Assembly (NCBI RefSeq): GCF_012273895.1
Contig: NC_052123.1
Coordinates: forward strand, 4,661,482-4,725,481
Direction: 5' to 3'
Length of the DNA stretch: 64,000 nucleotides
Source: Zerene cesonia
Taxonomy: Eukaryota; Arthropoda; Insecta; Lepidoptera; Pieridae
Below, in pieces: positions 32,928-43,697 of the stretch. Position 1 is the first letter of the stretch. Every line of letters starts with the position of its first letter. The notes beneath the pieces are model-generated. The model was not told the DNA's origin. It made no database searches and worked only from the letters and a program-made list of their open reading frames with translations. Made by a program: the position numbers and the translations under genes.

Positions 32928-33310
32928 TTTATTTGACGCGGGTTCCAACCCCGTCTCATGATCGATTGTTTTATATTTTCATCATCGTCATCATCGTCAT
33001 CAGCCTATATATGTTGGGACACGGGCCTCCTATAAGGGCTCATAACATATTCAACCAGGATTGGTAGATGTCGTCGAACTTTTGATTCTCGGACATGCCG
33101 GTATCCTAAGGATGTTTTCCTTCACCGTTTCGAGCAGTGGTGATGTTATCCATATGCGCAGATAAATTGAAAAAATCAATTCATTTCCCGCACGCTCGCC
33201 CGGTCTCGAACACCCGACTTATCGATTTTAGCCCGAGGTCCACCACTTAGCCACATAATTCTATCCATTTAAGCATTTTAAAGCTATCAAACTAAAAATA
33301 AAATAATAAT
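32928..33310 (+). mobile_element. T1 repeat split by an S1 insertion
   Basis: GCGGGTTCCAACCCCG (tRNA-like B box) and TCATGATCGATTGTTTTATA end at the S1 tail; after S1 the T1 body resumes as ATTTAAGCATTTTAAAGC and ATCAAACTAAAAATAAA. The core is on the same strand as the body, as at 18101. Confidence 0.6.
32980..33255 (-). mobile_element. S1 SINE nested in T1
   Basis: (ATC/GTC)n tail, CAGCCTATATATGTTGGGAC, TTCCTTCACCGTTTCGAGCA, CGCTCGCCCGGTCTCGAAC. More diverged than other S1 copies. Confidence 0.7.
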
Positions 33311-33509
33311 CAATTTCCATTATCTACGACAAGTCCCGATACGTCAATTTTTGCTTTTGGACAAAAATAACGAAGATGTATCGAAGGAATAATTAGTTTT
33401 AAAGCTGATGAAATAAATGGATTTTATAACTGTGTCAGATACATTTTTTTGAAACGAAAGAATTGGTTTGGTTTTTTTATCGAAAGCAGGGTTGCGATTT
33501 AAGTGATTT

Positions 33510-33660
33510 GTAGTAGTGTGGTCCCGTGTCCCCTTGTGGGGGATGGGGCAGATGCATTATACTTGTTTCACTGATCGATTGGGGACAAGTAGCCGGTGTA
33601 TCCTGTCAGACCGAGGCTGTTTTTATGTCCACGCCTGGAATGAACTCAGGAATTCTCTCT
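33510..33660 (-). mobile_element. T3 SINE body fragment
   Basis: GTGGTCCCGTGTCCCCTTGT, GGGGGATGGGGCAGATGCAT and a degenerate GGAATGAACTCAGGAATTC where the B box would be. Confidence 0.4.
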
Positions 33661-33766
33661 AACCCACTTAATGCTATAATCAGCCATCTTGTATAAGTAT
33701 TGACGGTAGAAATATTGTAAGTAATAAGTACCTTAGTTCTTAATTATTTATTTATTTATTTATTTA

Positions 33767-33946
33767 CTAGCTGCACCCGGCAGACGCTGTTCTGCCTTAC
33801 TCTGATCATTTAGAGGTATGAAAAATAGATGTTAGCCGATTCTCAAACATACCCGATATGCACACAAAATTTCATAAGAATCGGTCAAGCCGTTTCGGAG
33901 GAGTATGGCAACGAAAACTGTGACACGAGAATTTTATATATTAAGA
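33767..33946 (-). mobile_element. HF Helitron-like element
   Basis: A|CTAGCTGCACCCGGCAGAC to TTTTATATATTAAGA|T. Full length. Preceded by a (TTTA)n tract. Confidence 0.72.
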
Positions 33947-34045
33947 TTTATGCTTCATTGTTTGGAATAATTACACTTAGACTTAACCTAGGTAACATTA
34001 TCACAAGAGAGAAGTTAAAATAGAGGATAGGAGTAGGGAAGAGCT

Positions 34046-34202
<157 letters not shown>

Positions 34203-34476
34203 CTAATATAAATTTCAATACAGTAAAAATATGTATTATATTATCCTACATATATACATACACAAATAGATGTTAATAGCTACATATGAAAATAAAGTGA
34301 AATATAATACATATACGTACATTGATCTAAGAACGGCAAGAAAAATAATAATTATGAAGCATTGATTTGAAAACATTTAAAGATTGAGCCTTCTTAATTG
34401 GTTTCGGCAATGCGTTCCATAGCTTAGTTCTTCTGATGTGTGTGTCGCTTATTTTGTTTGTGTGTCTTTATAATTG

Positions 34477-34841
34477 ATAAGCTGTTCGCCTCGACTTTGC
34501 CCGTGGTATGTATATAAGGTCATTCAGTCAAGTTACAGCTTTCTAATTCTACTAATATTATAAATGCGAAAGTTTGTAAGGATGTGTGTGTGTTTGTTGC
34601 TCTTTCACGCAGACTACTGAAACGATTGCAATGCAACTTGGTACGTTGACAGCTTGACAACTAGACAACACATAGGCAATTTTTTATTACGATGTTCCAA
34701 CGGGATACGGACTTACGCGAGTGGAGCCGCGGGGCGCAGCTAGCGATGAAATAACTTTTGAAATATGTCTAGTGGTTTTTGCGTGAAAACGTTACAAACA
34801 TACAAAAATACAAAAGTTTCTCTTTACAATATTAGGGTAGA
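34477..34841 (-). mobile_element. HJ element split by a nested HA element
   Basis: Left part GCTGTTCGCCTCGACTTTGC to ACAGCTTTCTAA; right part CGATGAAATAACTTTTGAAA to ATTAGGGTAGA. Removing 34548-34743 rejoins the HJ sequence (compare TTCCAATGGTGAAAGAATTA at 62456-62475). Confidence 0.65.
34548..34743 (+). mobile_element. HA element nested in HJ
   Basis: TCTACTAATATTATAAATGC to GGGGCGCAGCTAG. No target duplication at the junctions. Confidence 0.78.
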
Positions 34842-34861
34842 TATATAAAATTACAGTCTAT

Positions 34862-35040
34862 TTCAAAAAAAAATGGATTAATCAATTCGACTGTATTGTT
34901 TTGTGTTTGTTATGTCATAACTCTTTAGTGGATGAACCGATCCTAGTTCTTTATATTAGGAACCAGTTGCCTCCGATGTGGTCCTATTTCAATTTCGTCT
35001 AATTCTAACAACCTGAAGGTAGCAGTTTTTTAGTTAAAAT
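34862..35040 (+). mobile_element. HN repeat copy
   Basis: AATCAATTCGACTGTATTGT, TTTGTGTTTGTTATGTCATA and ATGTGGTCCTATTTCAATTT. Confidence 0.55.
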
Positions 35041-35163
35041 AATGTTTGCTCTATATACTAACTAATTTATCGCACGTGGCTTCGCACGCGTATTCTGAGG
35101 ATGAATTAATTATATATTGGAAGATATAGCCGATATGGAGTAGCTTTTATTCAAAAATCAACC

Positions 35164-35198
35164 TTAGGTTAGGTTAGGTTAGGTTAAGTTAGGTTAGG
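35164..35198. repeat. Interstitial (TTAGG)7 tract
   Basis: Seven TTAGG units, one of them TTAAG. TTAGG is the canonical insect telomere repeat. The tract lies between a Helitron-like fragment and the HA-type 3' terminus at 35246. Confidence 0.95.
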
Positions 35199-35205
35199 AT
35201 GAAAG

Positions 35206-35249
35206 TTTTCGAGATTCAAACGTTGGGTGAAACCGCGGGGCACAGCTAG
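35206..35249 (+). mobile_element. HA-type 3' terminus fragment
   Basis: GGGTGAAACCGCGGGGCACAGCTAG|T without a recognisable HA body upstream. Confidence 0.55.
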
Positions 35250-35635
35250 TACAAAATCATTTATTTATCGTTACATTTTTAGAAATGTTTGAGTCTGAAT
35301 AAAATTTTACCAACCCTCTCTATAAATGTGACGTCATATTTATTCAGAGGGTTGCTCCCTGTGATTGGCTTACTTCAATCTGTTTTATGAATTTATAGAC
35401 CTTAAAATGGATTTAAAACGTAAATTAACGACTAAATTGCTATTCAAAGACTTGGTGGCATTTTAAATCTTTATGTATATTGTTTTTTTAAATAATATCA
35501 TAGATAACATAATACTATCCTATTACTTATATTATAAATAGGAAGCATTTGTTTTTGCATGTATGATATTTTACACAAAAACGACTGAACAGATTCAGAA
35601 ATGCTTTCACTATTAGAAAGCCAAAATGTATCATA

Positions 35636-35837
35636 CTAGCTGCGCTCCGCGGTTTCACCCGCGTAAGTCCGTATCCCGTAGGTAATACTGGGATAAAAAG
35701 TTGCCTATATGTTATTCCAGTTGTCCAGCTGTCTACGTACCAAATTTCATTACAATCGGTTCAGTAGTTTATGCGTGAAAGAACAACAAACACACACACA
35801 TCCTTACAAACTTTCGCATTTATAATATTAGTATATG
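35636..35837 (-). mobile_element. HA Helitron-like element
   Basis: A|CTAGCTGCGCTCCGCGG to TATAATATTAGTATATG. 5' TC end mutated. Confidence 0.72.
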
Positions 35838-35839
35838 TA

Positions 35840-37141
35840 TCAAATTATAAAACAAACAAGTTTTAAAATTTTGTCTGTTTGTCCTTTTTGTTCCATAGTT
35901 AATTTATAACATAAACGAGTTTTTACACGAAATGCATCTAGAAAAATGTATATAGAAAAGATAAATAAAAAGCGAAAAAAGGTGAACCAGTGTGGACATA
36001 TAAAGTCATACGTCAGGTAGGACTAATGTCCATTTTATTGGGATATTGGCGTCCGGCGCGTGGCTGACTGTGGGACAGAGGCAGGAGTAGAGTCGGTGTT
36101 AGTTTGTAAAAGTAAAGTAGGTGTTAGTTTGTTGGAAAATTGTGAAAAAGTATGTTAGTTTAGACATTCTCCATATTTTAGTGACCTTATTGAAGCGCTT
36201 ACATTTAAATAGCAAAAATTTCTCAATCAAACTCTTTGTTTTTTAAATTTTCTTTCGATAACAACGTGAGTTTTCAACCGATTGGGGAGATCATTTTTAT
36301 GATTGATAGAAAAAGGTTGTTATTTGGTCCCATTTTAGAATGTGGAGACTTGACAAACGAGGGACGTCAGTGACCTTTTTAGAAAATAACTATTATTGTT
36401 ATTTTGAGTAGGATTATCAAAGCATACCTTTTTCAAACGGTATGCACTTTGCAGCAATGGAACACAATATGTTCCACGACCTATTTGAGTTGTATATTGG
36501 TAAAAAAAATATGTGACATTCTTTGTATTTATTTAAGTTTTATTAGTAATGTTCAAATGTTAATAACGATGAATATAGCAAGAAAAGCAATAAACAAACA
36601 TATGTTTATACGTGTGAATATGTATTATTTAATTTTTTTTAATTATGAGCAATCATTCTAAAATAAAAGCTACGGAGATTTAAGAGTAAGATTTAATTAA
36701 TTCAAAAAATATTACAATGTCGACTCCACCCCACTCCTAACCTAACCATGTGAAGTAAGGTGAACGTAAGTTATTGTCAATAACATACATCACCTCGGGT
36801 CTAAGTAACTGCCTTCTGGGACTGTAGCTTAAACAATACATGCTCTGTCTCACTCTATCGCGCGATATCTCATATTGCTGTCTCATTCACACATTAATAT
36901 AAGAATTTTCTTCATGTATATATTTGTATACATTGAAGCGTTTTATTCGGTTATTGGACGTCGACACATAGTGTCTCCTAGGCTTTTAGGTGGACCTAGG
37001 TGCTGTAAGACCTAGGACCTAGGTCGTGTAGTTGTTACGGATAACGTTATATTAGATTAATAAATTATTTTATGATTTTTGCGATTTTAGAAATTAATTC
37101 TAGAAAGTTTTTAGGGCGCTAATAGAGATTTTATTTTTATA
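35840..37141. other. Unassigned stretch
   Basis: 36010-36160 has GGTGTTAGTTTGT twice ~30 bp apart. 36977-37023 has four CCTAGG hexamers. No gene recognised. Confidence 0.45.
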
Positions 37142-37407
37142 CTAGCTGACCCGGCGAACTTCGTACCGCCTTAGCCACATAATCTATGGCTGTGAATGAC
37201 ATTGACATTTGTTACTTGCGTTTTTTAAAATATGCAAAATTAAATGTACATTTTTCAATATTTCTGACAGATTTCCTTAATATTTTTTTCCGTAAGAAAC
37301 ATCTCCTAATAATAACAAATACAACAAAAAAGAATTAGTGAAATCGGTCCAGCCATTTACGCGTGATGCCGTGACCAAGGAAAACGGGTTTCATTTTTAT
37401 GTATAGA
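37142..37407 (-). mobile_element. HH Helitron-like element
   Basis: A|CTAGCTGACCCGGCGAACTT, CTTAGCCACATAATCTATGG, GAAATCGGTCCAGCCATTTA, end TTTTTATGTATAGA|T. The CTGACCCGGCGAACTTCGT end is widespread in insect genomes. Confidence 0.65.
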
Positions 37408-37491
37408 TTCTTTGTATTCGTATACAATAAGTTGTTGGTTTCTATGATAAAATAAAATCATGGCAATCTCTAACGGAACCTTAGTACCCAA

Positions 37492-37657
37492 CTAGCTCTT
37501 GCCCGCGGCGCCACTCGCTAGCCTATGTGCTAATCCAGACTATAATCTATCACTGTACCAAATTCCATGTAGATACGATAAGCTGTTTTCGCGTGGAAGT
37601 GTACCAAATATCCATACATCCAGCCATACGTACAAACTTTTTATAATATTAATAGGA
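37492..37657 (-). mobile_element. HI Helitron-like element (type copy)
   Basis: A|CTAGCTCTTGCCCGCGGCG, GCTAATCCAGACTATAATCT, ATACGATAAGCTGTTTTCGC, end AATATTAATAGGA|T. Confidence 0.7.
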
Positions 37658-37802
37658 TAAATATTATGTAGAGTTAAGTTTGGTTTATTACAACTTATTT
37701 TTATTAAATAAAATTCGATGACCTGTTTTCTCTAGAATTCTTCCAACAGTTTTCTTCAATATTTCTATTCGAAATAGTGCGAAAAATGAGTACTATTATA
37801 TA

Positions 37803-37989
37803 CTAGCTGCGCCCCGCGGTTTCACTCGCGTAAGTCTGTATCAAGTAGGAATATCAGGATAAAAAGTTGCCTATATGTTATTCCAGTTGTCCAGCTATCT
37901 ACGTACCAAATTTAATTGCAACCGGTTCAGTAGTTTTGCTTGAAAGAGCAACAAACGTCCTTACAAACTTTCACATAATATTAGTAGGA
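37803..37989 (-). mobile_element. HA Helitron-like element
   Basis: A|CTAGCTGCGCCCCGCGG to TAATATTAGTAGGA|T. Internally shortened; the GTGTGTGT segment is deleted. Confidence 0.75.
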
Positions 37990-38173
37990 TCAACGCATAG
38001 CCCAAACTACTGCACCGATCGGGTTAAAATCTGGTATCTAGATAGCCGTTATCATGATTTCCGCTAAGAAAGGATTTTGATAAATTCTACTTATAAGTGG
38101 GTACAATGATATGACAGTTTGGCCCATGAAAATTTACATTGATTTCGCAGGCGAAGATGCGGGCGACAGCTAG
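37990..38173 (+). mobile_element. HG element abutting HA
   Basis: CAACGCATAGCCCAAACTAC, CGCTAAGAAAGGATTTTGAT, end GATGCGGGCGACAGCTAG|T. Starts within 1-2 bp of the HA end. Confidence 0.6.
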
Positions 38174-38280
38174 TTAACCGTAAGTCTTTACATGGACTAT
38201 CCATCATAAAAAGATACATTACAATATATCTTACAAAACCAACGCGTAAAATTATAATCTTTCGCATTATAATGTTGGTA

Positions 38281-38381
38281 TCATCATCATCATCAGCCCA
38301 TACGTGATCCCACTGCTGGGACACAGGCTACTATCTGGTTTCAAGCCATAATCCACCACGCTGGCCAAGTGCGGGTTGGCA
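38281..38381 (-). mobile_element. S1 SINE, 3' end only
   Basis: (ATC)n tail, CAGCCCATACGTGATCCCAC, CACCACGCTGGCCAAGTGCG, then unrelated sequence. Truncated at its own 5' side, as expected for incomplete reverse transcription. Confidence 0.7.
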
Positions 38382-40288
38382 TAGATTTGGTACTGTATGC
38401 AAAATAGTCGTGTTATAAGTCGGTACCGTCAACATATAAATTAAGCAAACTTTAAACTAAGGCATTATGTATTATGCGAGCTTCAGAGCTATAGAATTTC
38501 GCAAAATTTGCATATCCCTGCCTCGCCTTTGTTAGTTCATACCTATATAATGTCTAGAATATATAGGAGTACTGAGATAATTTTGCGAGGTGTTTTTTTT
38601 GTTGTTGTGATGCAAAAACAAGGTTAGTTTTAGTGTTTGACTGTTGAATTGTAGCTCTTAAATGGATGGAGTTGTATCGTTTAGTATTATTTAGTAGAAA
38701 TAGAAATATTAGAATTTTGTAATAAACGTTCTGTATGTCGTTAAGTGTTTATCTTTTTTTGTCCTACCACATAAACATACAAAAATGGTTAAAAGTAAAT
38801 TGGTAGAGAAAATAATTTGACAAGATTACCATGACCTACATTTTCATTTATATTTTAGAAAGCTAGACTATCTAAGCCAAAACTAGATCCGCTTTTAGCT
38901 TCTTGAAGTAGCGCTTTTAAATACTCATTTAATTTTAATAATTTTCATGTATTTACGTCTAGAAAATATATTTTATTGCTTGTCTGTATGTTTTAATCAT
39001 TTTTGTTTTTTAATAATATAAAAACCCGTTAAAATTGTGATTATCCATTTCTCAGTTATAGATTCTCTAGTCACATATTAAGGATGAACCAAATTGAATG
39101 TAACTTTTACTGAATGATCGAAACAATATATAACAGCAACATATATATAATAAGTTTATGTTTTTATATAAGAACCTATAAGTTATTAGTCAAATCTAAA
39201 TCCCCTAGACATACAAGGAAAAAGAAAACACTTCTTTAAAGTAAAAGCTCTTATTTGAAGTAAAAAATTCACGTCCCGTATAAAAAATAAGCCTTTTTGC
39301 TAATATTAAAACAAAAAAAAAGTAATTTAGATAACAGTGATGACCTCCACAATCCCCATCTCCCTCCTGGACTACGATAACAAAGCATCCTATCGCCTTT
39401 TATTCAGCTCAAGTATATGGGATCAAATATTTAAGTAGAATCACAGGTCGAAAGCTTACAGTCCCTCGGGGCGAGCCTTAATATCGGATACCTTTGGAAT
39501 GACGACTAGGTATAAAGGATGTAGTCTGAGAGCTGGTTGGGTAATGCTTTAATTAAAATGTTACTTTTATAAGTGAAAATGTGCGTGGATAGACAATTGT
39601 CTTTCACGCAAAAATGGTTGGTAGGCTGGAAATTTTGAACCTGGCTTAATAAAGAGTGAGTGAGTGAGATAAGAGTGAAGATGCAAGAATGTACTTTATT
39701 GCGTTTTATTTTATGGGAAAAAGCAACGAAAAGTTTGAGAAGATAAGATAAGAAAAAAGGTAACGAAAACAATTTATTTCTTACTTATATTTATAATAGT
39801 CACATTGAACGTAATTATAAATACATGTACAGATTTTATTACAAACTATTTACTTATCTTATTTCAGTAATTTCTTCGTAATTCTTTTTTTTTCATTGTG
39901 TTGTGAACAAATAAATAAAAATTGTAAATAAAGTCAGTTTTTAATACAATAACCACCTTACTTCAGTTAGAAGTATAGAAAATATTTAAAATAATTTAAT
40001 TTATGTATTTAGCTATATCAGATGTGTAAGCGAATACGTCACCAGCCCCCCAACTATCTCCAGACGATGATGGGTTCACATTTATACGAATATAAAGAAA
40101 GGATCCCCTAGTACGGAATTGGGTAGTAAAACGCAGGAGCATGAAAATTTGATGCTACAGGTAATGCCATCTATTAAACGGAAGTGTTGTAATGCTTTAA
40201 ACGAATGTGTTGTAATGATTTTACAGCACTTTTTAGTGTGGGCCGTTCGCAGGTGATTTTCGTATGGTTATTACTGTTTGTGGGTTTG
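38382..40288. other. Unassigned stretch
   Basis: AT-rich; no gene, repeat or convincing exon recognised. Confidence 0.45.
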
Positions 40289-40441
40289 CATGTTGAACTA
40301 CGCTTTACTCGCAGCTTCTCTTGAAAAAGCTTTGGAAAACTACCAGCTACGGTGTTCCCGAACAATTACGACATAAGACATACCCTTCAAGTAAAGAGCG
40401 TATATGTGGGTAGACTGAAAATCAGCGCTGTCCGGGGGTAA
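40289..40441 (+). pseudogene. Decayed LINE ORF2 C-terminus
   Basis: The frame from 40289 reads HVELRFTRSFS, stop, KSFGKLPATVFPNNYDIRHT then LQVKSVYVGRLKIS and TAA at 40439-40441. The R.SF...LP..VFP..YD...FK...GR pattern is the C-terminal signature of Jockey-like LINEs in Lepidoptera (family recognition). One in-frame stop and a changed W residue show it is dead. An M-type tail in the opposite orientation follows at 40510-40590. Confidence 0.6.
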
Positions 40442-40509
40442 AGCCCGTCAGCATGGCTGAGTCTGTCCCGATGGCTTATTTATTGTGCTGGTATACAAAT
40501 AAACCTTAA

Positions 40510-40590
40510 ATATAAAAACTTACAACTAGACCAGTACAGAAGGCGACCTTATCACTAAAGAGTGATCTCTTCCAGGCAACCCACTGTGTA
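40510..40590 (-). mobile_element. M-type LINE 3' tail
   Basis: GTACAGAAGGCGACCTTATC and AGTGATCTCTTCCAGGCAAC, as at 28599 and 2151. Confidence 0.5.
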
Positions 40591-40769
40591 AAGAAATAGT
40601 AAAAAGTAGGAGGTAGGTATTAAGTACATAAATATTTTAACTTTGAATATTTAATACAATAATATATATACATATATATATTTTTTATGTTTATTTTAAT
40701 TTATATTAGTTTTAATTTTTAAGTTTTATTAGTTTTTCCATGGGTTTTTTTATGTGGCAATAAAGCTTG

Positions 40770-40797
40770 TTTTCTTTTCTTTCTTTCTTTCTTTCAT
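40770..40797. repeat. (TTTC)n microsatellite
   Basis: TTTTCTTTTCTTTC-type tract after GGCAATAAAGCTTG. The AATAAAG just upstream suggests a retroelement 3' tail on the plus strand. Confidence 0.8.
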
Positions 40798-41085
40798 ATG
40801 TCACTAAAAGGCCGGCAAAGCACCTGTAACACCTCTAGCTTGCTGCCATTAAAAGATAGTGAAGGTGGACTATAAATCTTCTTATCTGGGATGTATTTGA
40901 TAGTATGTCTTATAAAAAAACTTATTATACATAGTTAGAAGGCTAGAGAGTGTCATAGGCGACTCAAAGGACGGTGCTACTTCTCATACCCGTGGCAATA
41001 TGAATCTAATCTAATATATCTAATGCATATTTGAATCACAGGAAATTTTATAAATTGCTCAATTAATGTTAATAGACTGACCTTA

Positions 41086-41289
41086 AAAAAGGAGAAGCAT
41101 AATCTTTGTTTGCGCTTGTTACCTCATAACTATTCACTAGATGAACCGTTGTTGATGGTTGTTATTTATTTGAAAGCTGCCGCCTCCCATGTGGTCCGAT
41201 CAAAATTTGGCTTAGTTCTGATAATTTAAAAGCGATTTTGTTTATTGATTAATAAAAATTACGCAGACGAAGCCGCGAGTAACAGCTAG
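41086..41289 (+). mobile_element. HN Helitron-like element with CTAG terminus
   Basis: TTGTTACCTCATAACTATTC, TTTATTTGAAAGCTGCCGCC, end GACGAAGCCGCGAGTAACAG, CTAG|T (41286-41289). This copy links HN to the Helitron-like set. Confidence 0.62.
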
Positions 41290-41576
41290 TCGATATTCTC
41301 CAATTCAATAGCTGCATGAAAAACTTATAAATCACAGCACTCCAAACCCGCATTCCTTTCACAGAAGAATAATATTAAAAAAATCTAGAACCAGTCGCGC
41401 TATCTGCGACTTAGTGAATCATACATCTTTGTGGGCGACGTCAAAGGAATGCATTCCCACACTGGAATCGCACCCGGCTGCACTTGGATTTATTACCCCG
41501 ATCATTTGTTATGCGATTCAATGGTTTTTAAAGAAATATGTTAAGAAAGAGGCGTTTATTTATCTTTATTTTATCC

Positions 41577-41597
41577 TACTATATTATATTATATTAT
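41577..41597. repeat. (TATTA)4 tract
   Basis: Short pentanucleotide repeat directly before an HA element. Confidence 0.75.
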
Positions 41598-41764
41598 CCT
41601 ACTAATATTATAAATGCGGAAGTTTGTAAGGATGTGTGTGCGTTTGTTGCTTTTTCATGCAAAAACTACTGAACCGATTGCAATGAAATTTGGTACGTAG
41701 ACAGCTGGACAACTGGAATAACATATAGTCAACTTTGATCCCGATATTCCTACGGGATACGGAC
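41597..41764 (+). mobile_element. HA element truncated by S2 sequence
   Basis: TCCTACTAATATTATAAATG to TACGGGATACGGAC, then switches to S2. The terminal hairpin and CTAG are missing. Confidence 0.72.
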
Positions 41765-41765
41765 G

Positions 41766-41883
41766 AGACTACGGCTCCCCCTCTCGCCGAACGAAACACA
41801 ATAGCATGCTACTATTTCAAGCCGATCATTTATCGGGAGTATGGCACCTTCCGAGCTGGTCCAATTCGTGCTGAAGCGTGCTT
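41766..41883 (-). mobile_element. S2 head fragment
   Basis: ACGGCTCCCCCTCTCGCCGA, AATAGCATGCTACTATTTCA, CCAATTCGTGCTGAAGCGTG. Joined to the HA copy without intervening sequence. Confidence 0.6.
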
Positions 41884-41979
41884 AACTAGCTAACTAATTT
41901 AGCTTACATTTGCTATGTAATATTTTTCATTTAATATTAAATTGGTTAGTTTACTATTCAAATAATGAATATAAAATAA

Positions 41980-42167
41980 CTAGCTGCGCCCCGCGGATTC
42001 ACCCGCGTAAGTCCGTATCCCGTAGAAATATCGGGATGAAAAGTTGCCTATATGTTATTCCAGTTGCCCAGCTGTCTACGTACCAAATTTCATTGCAATC
42101 GGTTCAGTAGTCTTTGCGTGAAGGAGCAACAACACACACACTTTCGCATCTATAATATTAAGTAGGA
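41980..42167 (-). mobile_element. HA Helitron-like element
   Basis: A|CTAGCTGCGCCCCGCGG to TATTAAGTAGGA. Full length apart from a shortened CACA segment. Confidence 0.75.
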
Positions 42168-42534
42168 ATTGGATAAATGAAAATAGATTGATTTTTCAAT
42201 GACAATGAACCTTTAATATAAGTCTAATATTCCATACATATTCATTAAGGCGTATATTGAATAAAGGCCTTAAACCGTGATTAAAATGGACTATAGGGAT
42301 CGCGTAGCTTGTATTGTACAAACATATTATTTTGTTGGGACCCTCAAAAATTAAGGCCTGGCTCGAGTTAATCAATGTTTTATGTACGAAAATACGGGGC
42401 TGTGTTTGCTCTACGCCAGTGTGTGGGTTAGGTCGCGAGCGGTAGCGGAGCTATAAGCGGTTGGAGCGATTTTCAAGAAATGAAGACATGGATTATGTAA
42501 AAGTACAGATTTAATGAATAATCGATACTTTTAG

Positions 42535-42580
42535 AAATTAAAAACTTTTCAACGGATTTTAAACGCGATTTATTCATTAT
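42535..42580. repeat. Family C fragment
   Basis: TCAACGGATTTTAAACGCGA and TTTATTCATTATA, as in maf-S intron 2. Confidence 0.5.
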
Positions 42581-42588
42581 AGAATTAA

Positions 42589-42756
42589 TCGATACTTATA
42601 TTATAAAGCTGAAGAATTTGTTTGTTTGTGTGTTTGAACGTACTGATCTCAGGCACTACTGGTGCGATTTAAAATTTTTTTTACTGCTTGATAGCACATT
42701 TATGGAGGACTATAGGGTACATATGTACCACGGGCGAAGCCGGGGCGGACCGCTAG
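42589..42756 (+). mobile_element. HK Helitron-like element (type copy)
   Basis: A|TCGATACTTATATTATAAAG, CTGATCTCAGGCACTACTGG, CCGGGGCGGACCGCTAG|T. Both ends obey the A/T rule. The open frame across it is incidental. Confidence 0.7.
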
Positions 42757-42878
42757 TTAATCACAAATCTTATCAAAGGACTACTTTTAACTACGCGAGA
42801 AACGGTCCCGGGGCTTTTCGTAATTTTTATTATTATATAAAGATGAAAATACCTAATTTAAAAAGAATAGAACCACAA

Positions 42879-43155
42879 AGTAGTGGTGAGGACCTCGGGC
42901 CGTATCGATAAGTCGGAGGTTAGGGACCAGTCGAGCGTGCAGGAAATAAATTGATTTTGCAAATTATCTGCGCATGCATCATCACTGTGCAAAACGGTGA
43001 AGGAAAACATCGTTAGGAATCCGGCATGACGAAGAATGAAAAGTTTGACGACATCTGCTAATCCACACTTGTCCAGCGTGGTGGAATATGGCTTGAACCC
43101 TCATCCCCTCAAGAGACCTGTATCTCAGCTGTAAGAGCATGGGCTGATGATGATA
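42879..43155 (+). mobile_element. S1 SINE, diverged
   Basis: TGGTGAGGACCTCGGGCCG, GACCAGTCGAGCGTGCAGGA, CCAGCGTGGTGGAATATGGC, tail GGGCTGATGATGATAAA. Head lacks the first bases; B box mutated. Confidence 0.7.
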
Positions 43156-43409
43156 AACCACAAGCACTTTTGTCTCTTGTGAGGGCTCATGGGCAGTTGT
43201 AATCGCTCGATAATGCCACCACTTGTTCGTTTGTCCGATTTCTTTTATAAAAAAAGAACAGAAGTCGTGTTGCCAAACGCTGACATCTCATGGCTTATAC
43301 CACACCACTGTCAAACGATGCATTACTTTAATCTCGCCAAAGCTGATATGAGATATGCTGTCCTTTTCACTTACCAGCTGTCTAATGACTGTCGTAATTA
43401 ACTGTATAT

Positions 43410-43500
43410 AATTAATGGTTTCGACTCGGATTAGGTTATGGAAGCGGGTTCGAACCTTGCTCGTTAAATTTTGATAATTAAAATTGTTTTTTAGCAAAAA
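43410..43500 (+). mobile_element. T1-like tRNA-like fragment
   Basis: ATGGAAGCGGGTTCGAACCT with B box GGTTCGAACCT, followed by AT-rich sequence. No clear arms. Confidence 0.35.
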
Positions 43501-43555
43501 AGGTTAGTAAGGTACTACGGTAACGTCCAGGGAATCGTATCATTCTAGATTCTAA

Positions 43556-43697
43556 AATGGAAGCATATGACAACAGTTTTCTAAAACTACGCAACTGATT
43601 TTGATGGCTTTTTTAAATGGATAGTGATTCAAGAGGAAGGTTTATATGTTTTTTTTTTTTATTTAACGCAAGCAAAGCCACTGGCAAAGGTTACTAG
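43556..43697 (+). mobile_element. HB Helitron-like element
   Basis: CTAAAACTACGCAACTGATT, GATTCAAGAGGAAGGTTTAT, end CACTGGCAAAGGTTACTAG|T. 5' end truncated. Confidence 0.55.

Noticed and set aside
32849..33067. 72-codon frame with an EFEFEF run
   Set aside because: Produced by the (TTTGAG)n microsatellite followed by SINE sequence.
42618..42911. 97-codon open frame as a gene
   Set aside because: Covers an HK Helitron-like element and the start of an S1 SINE.
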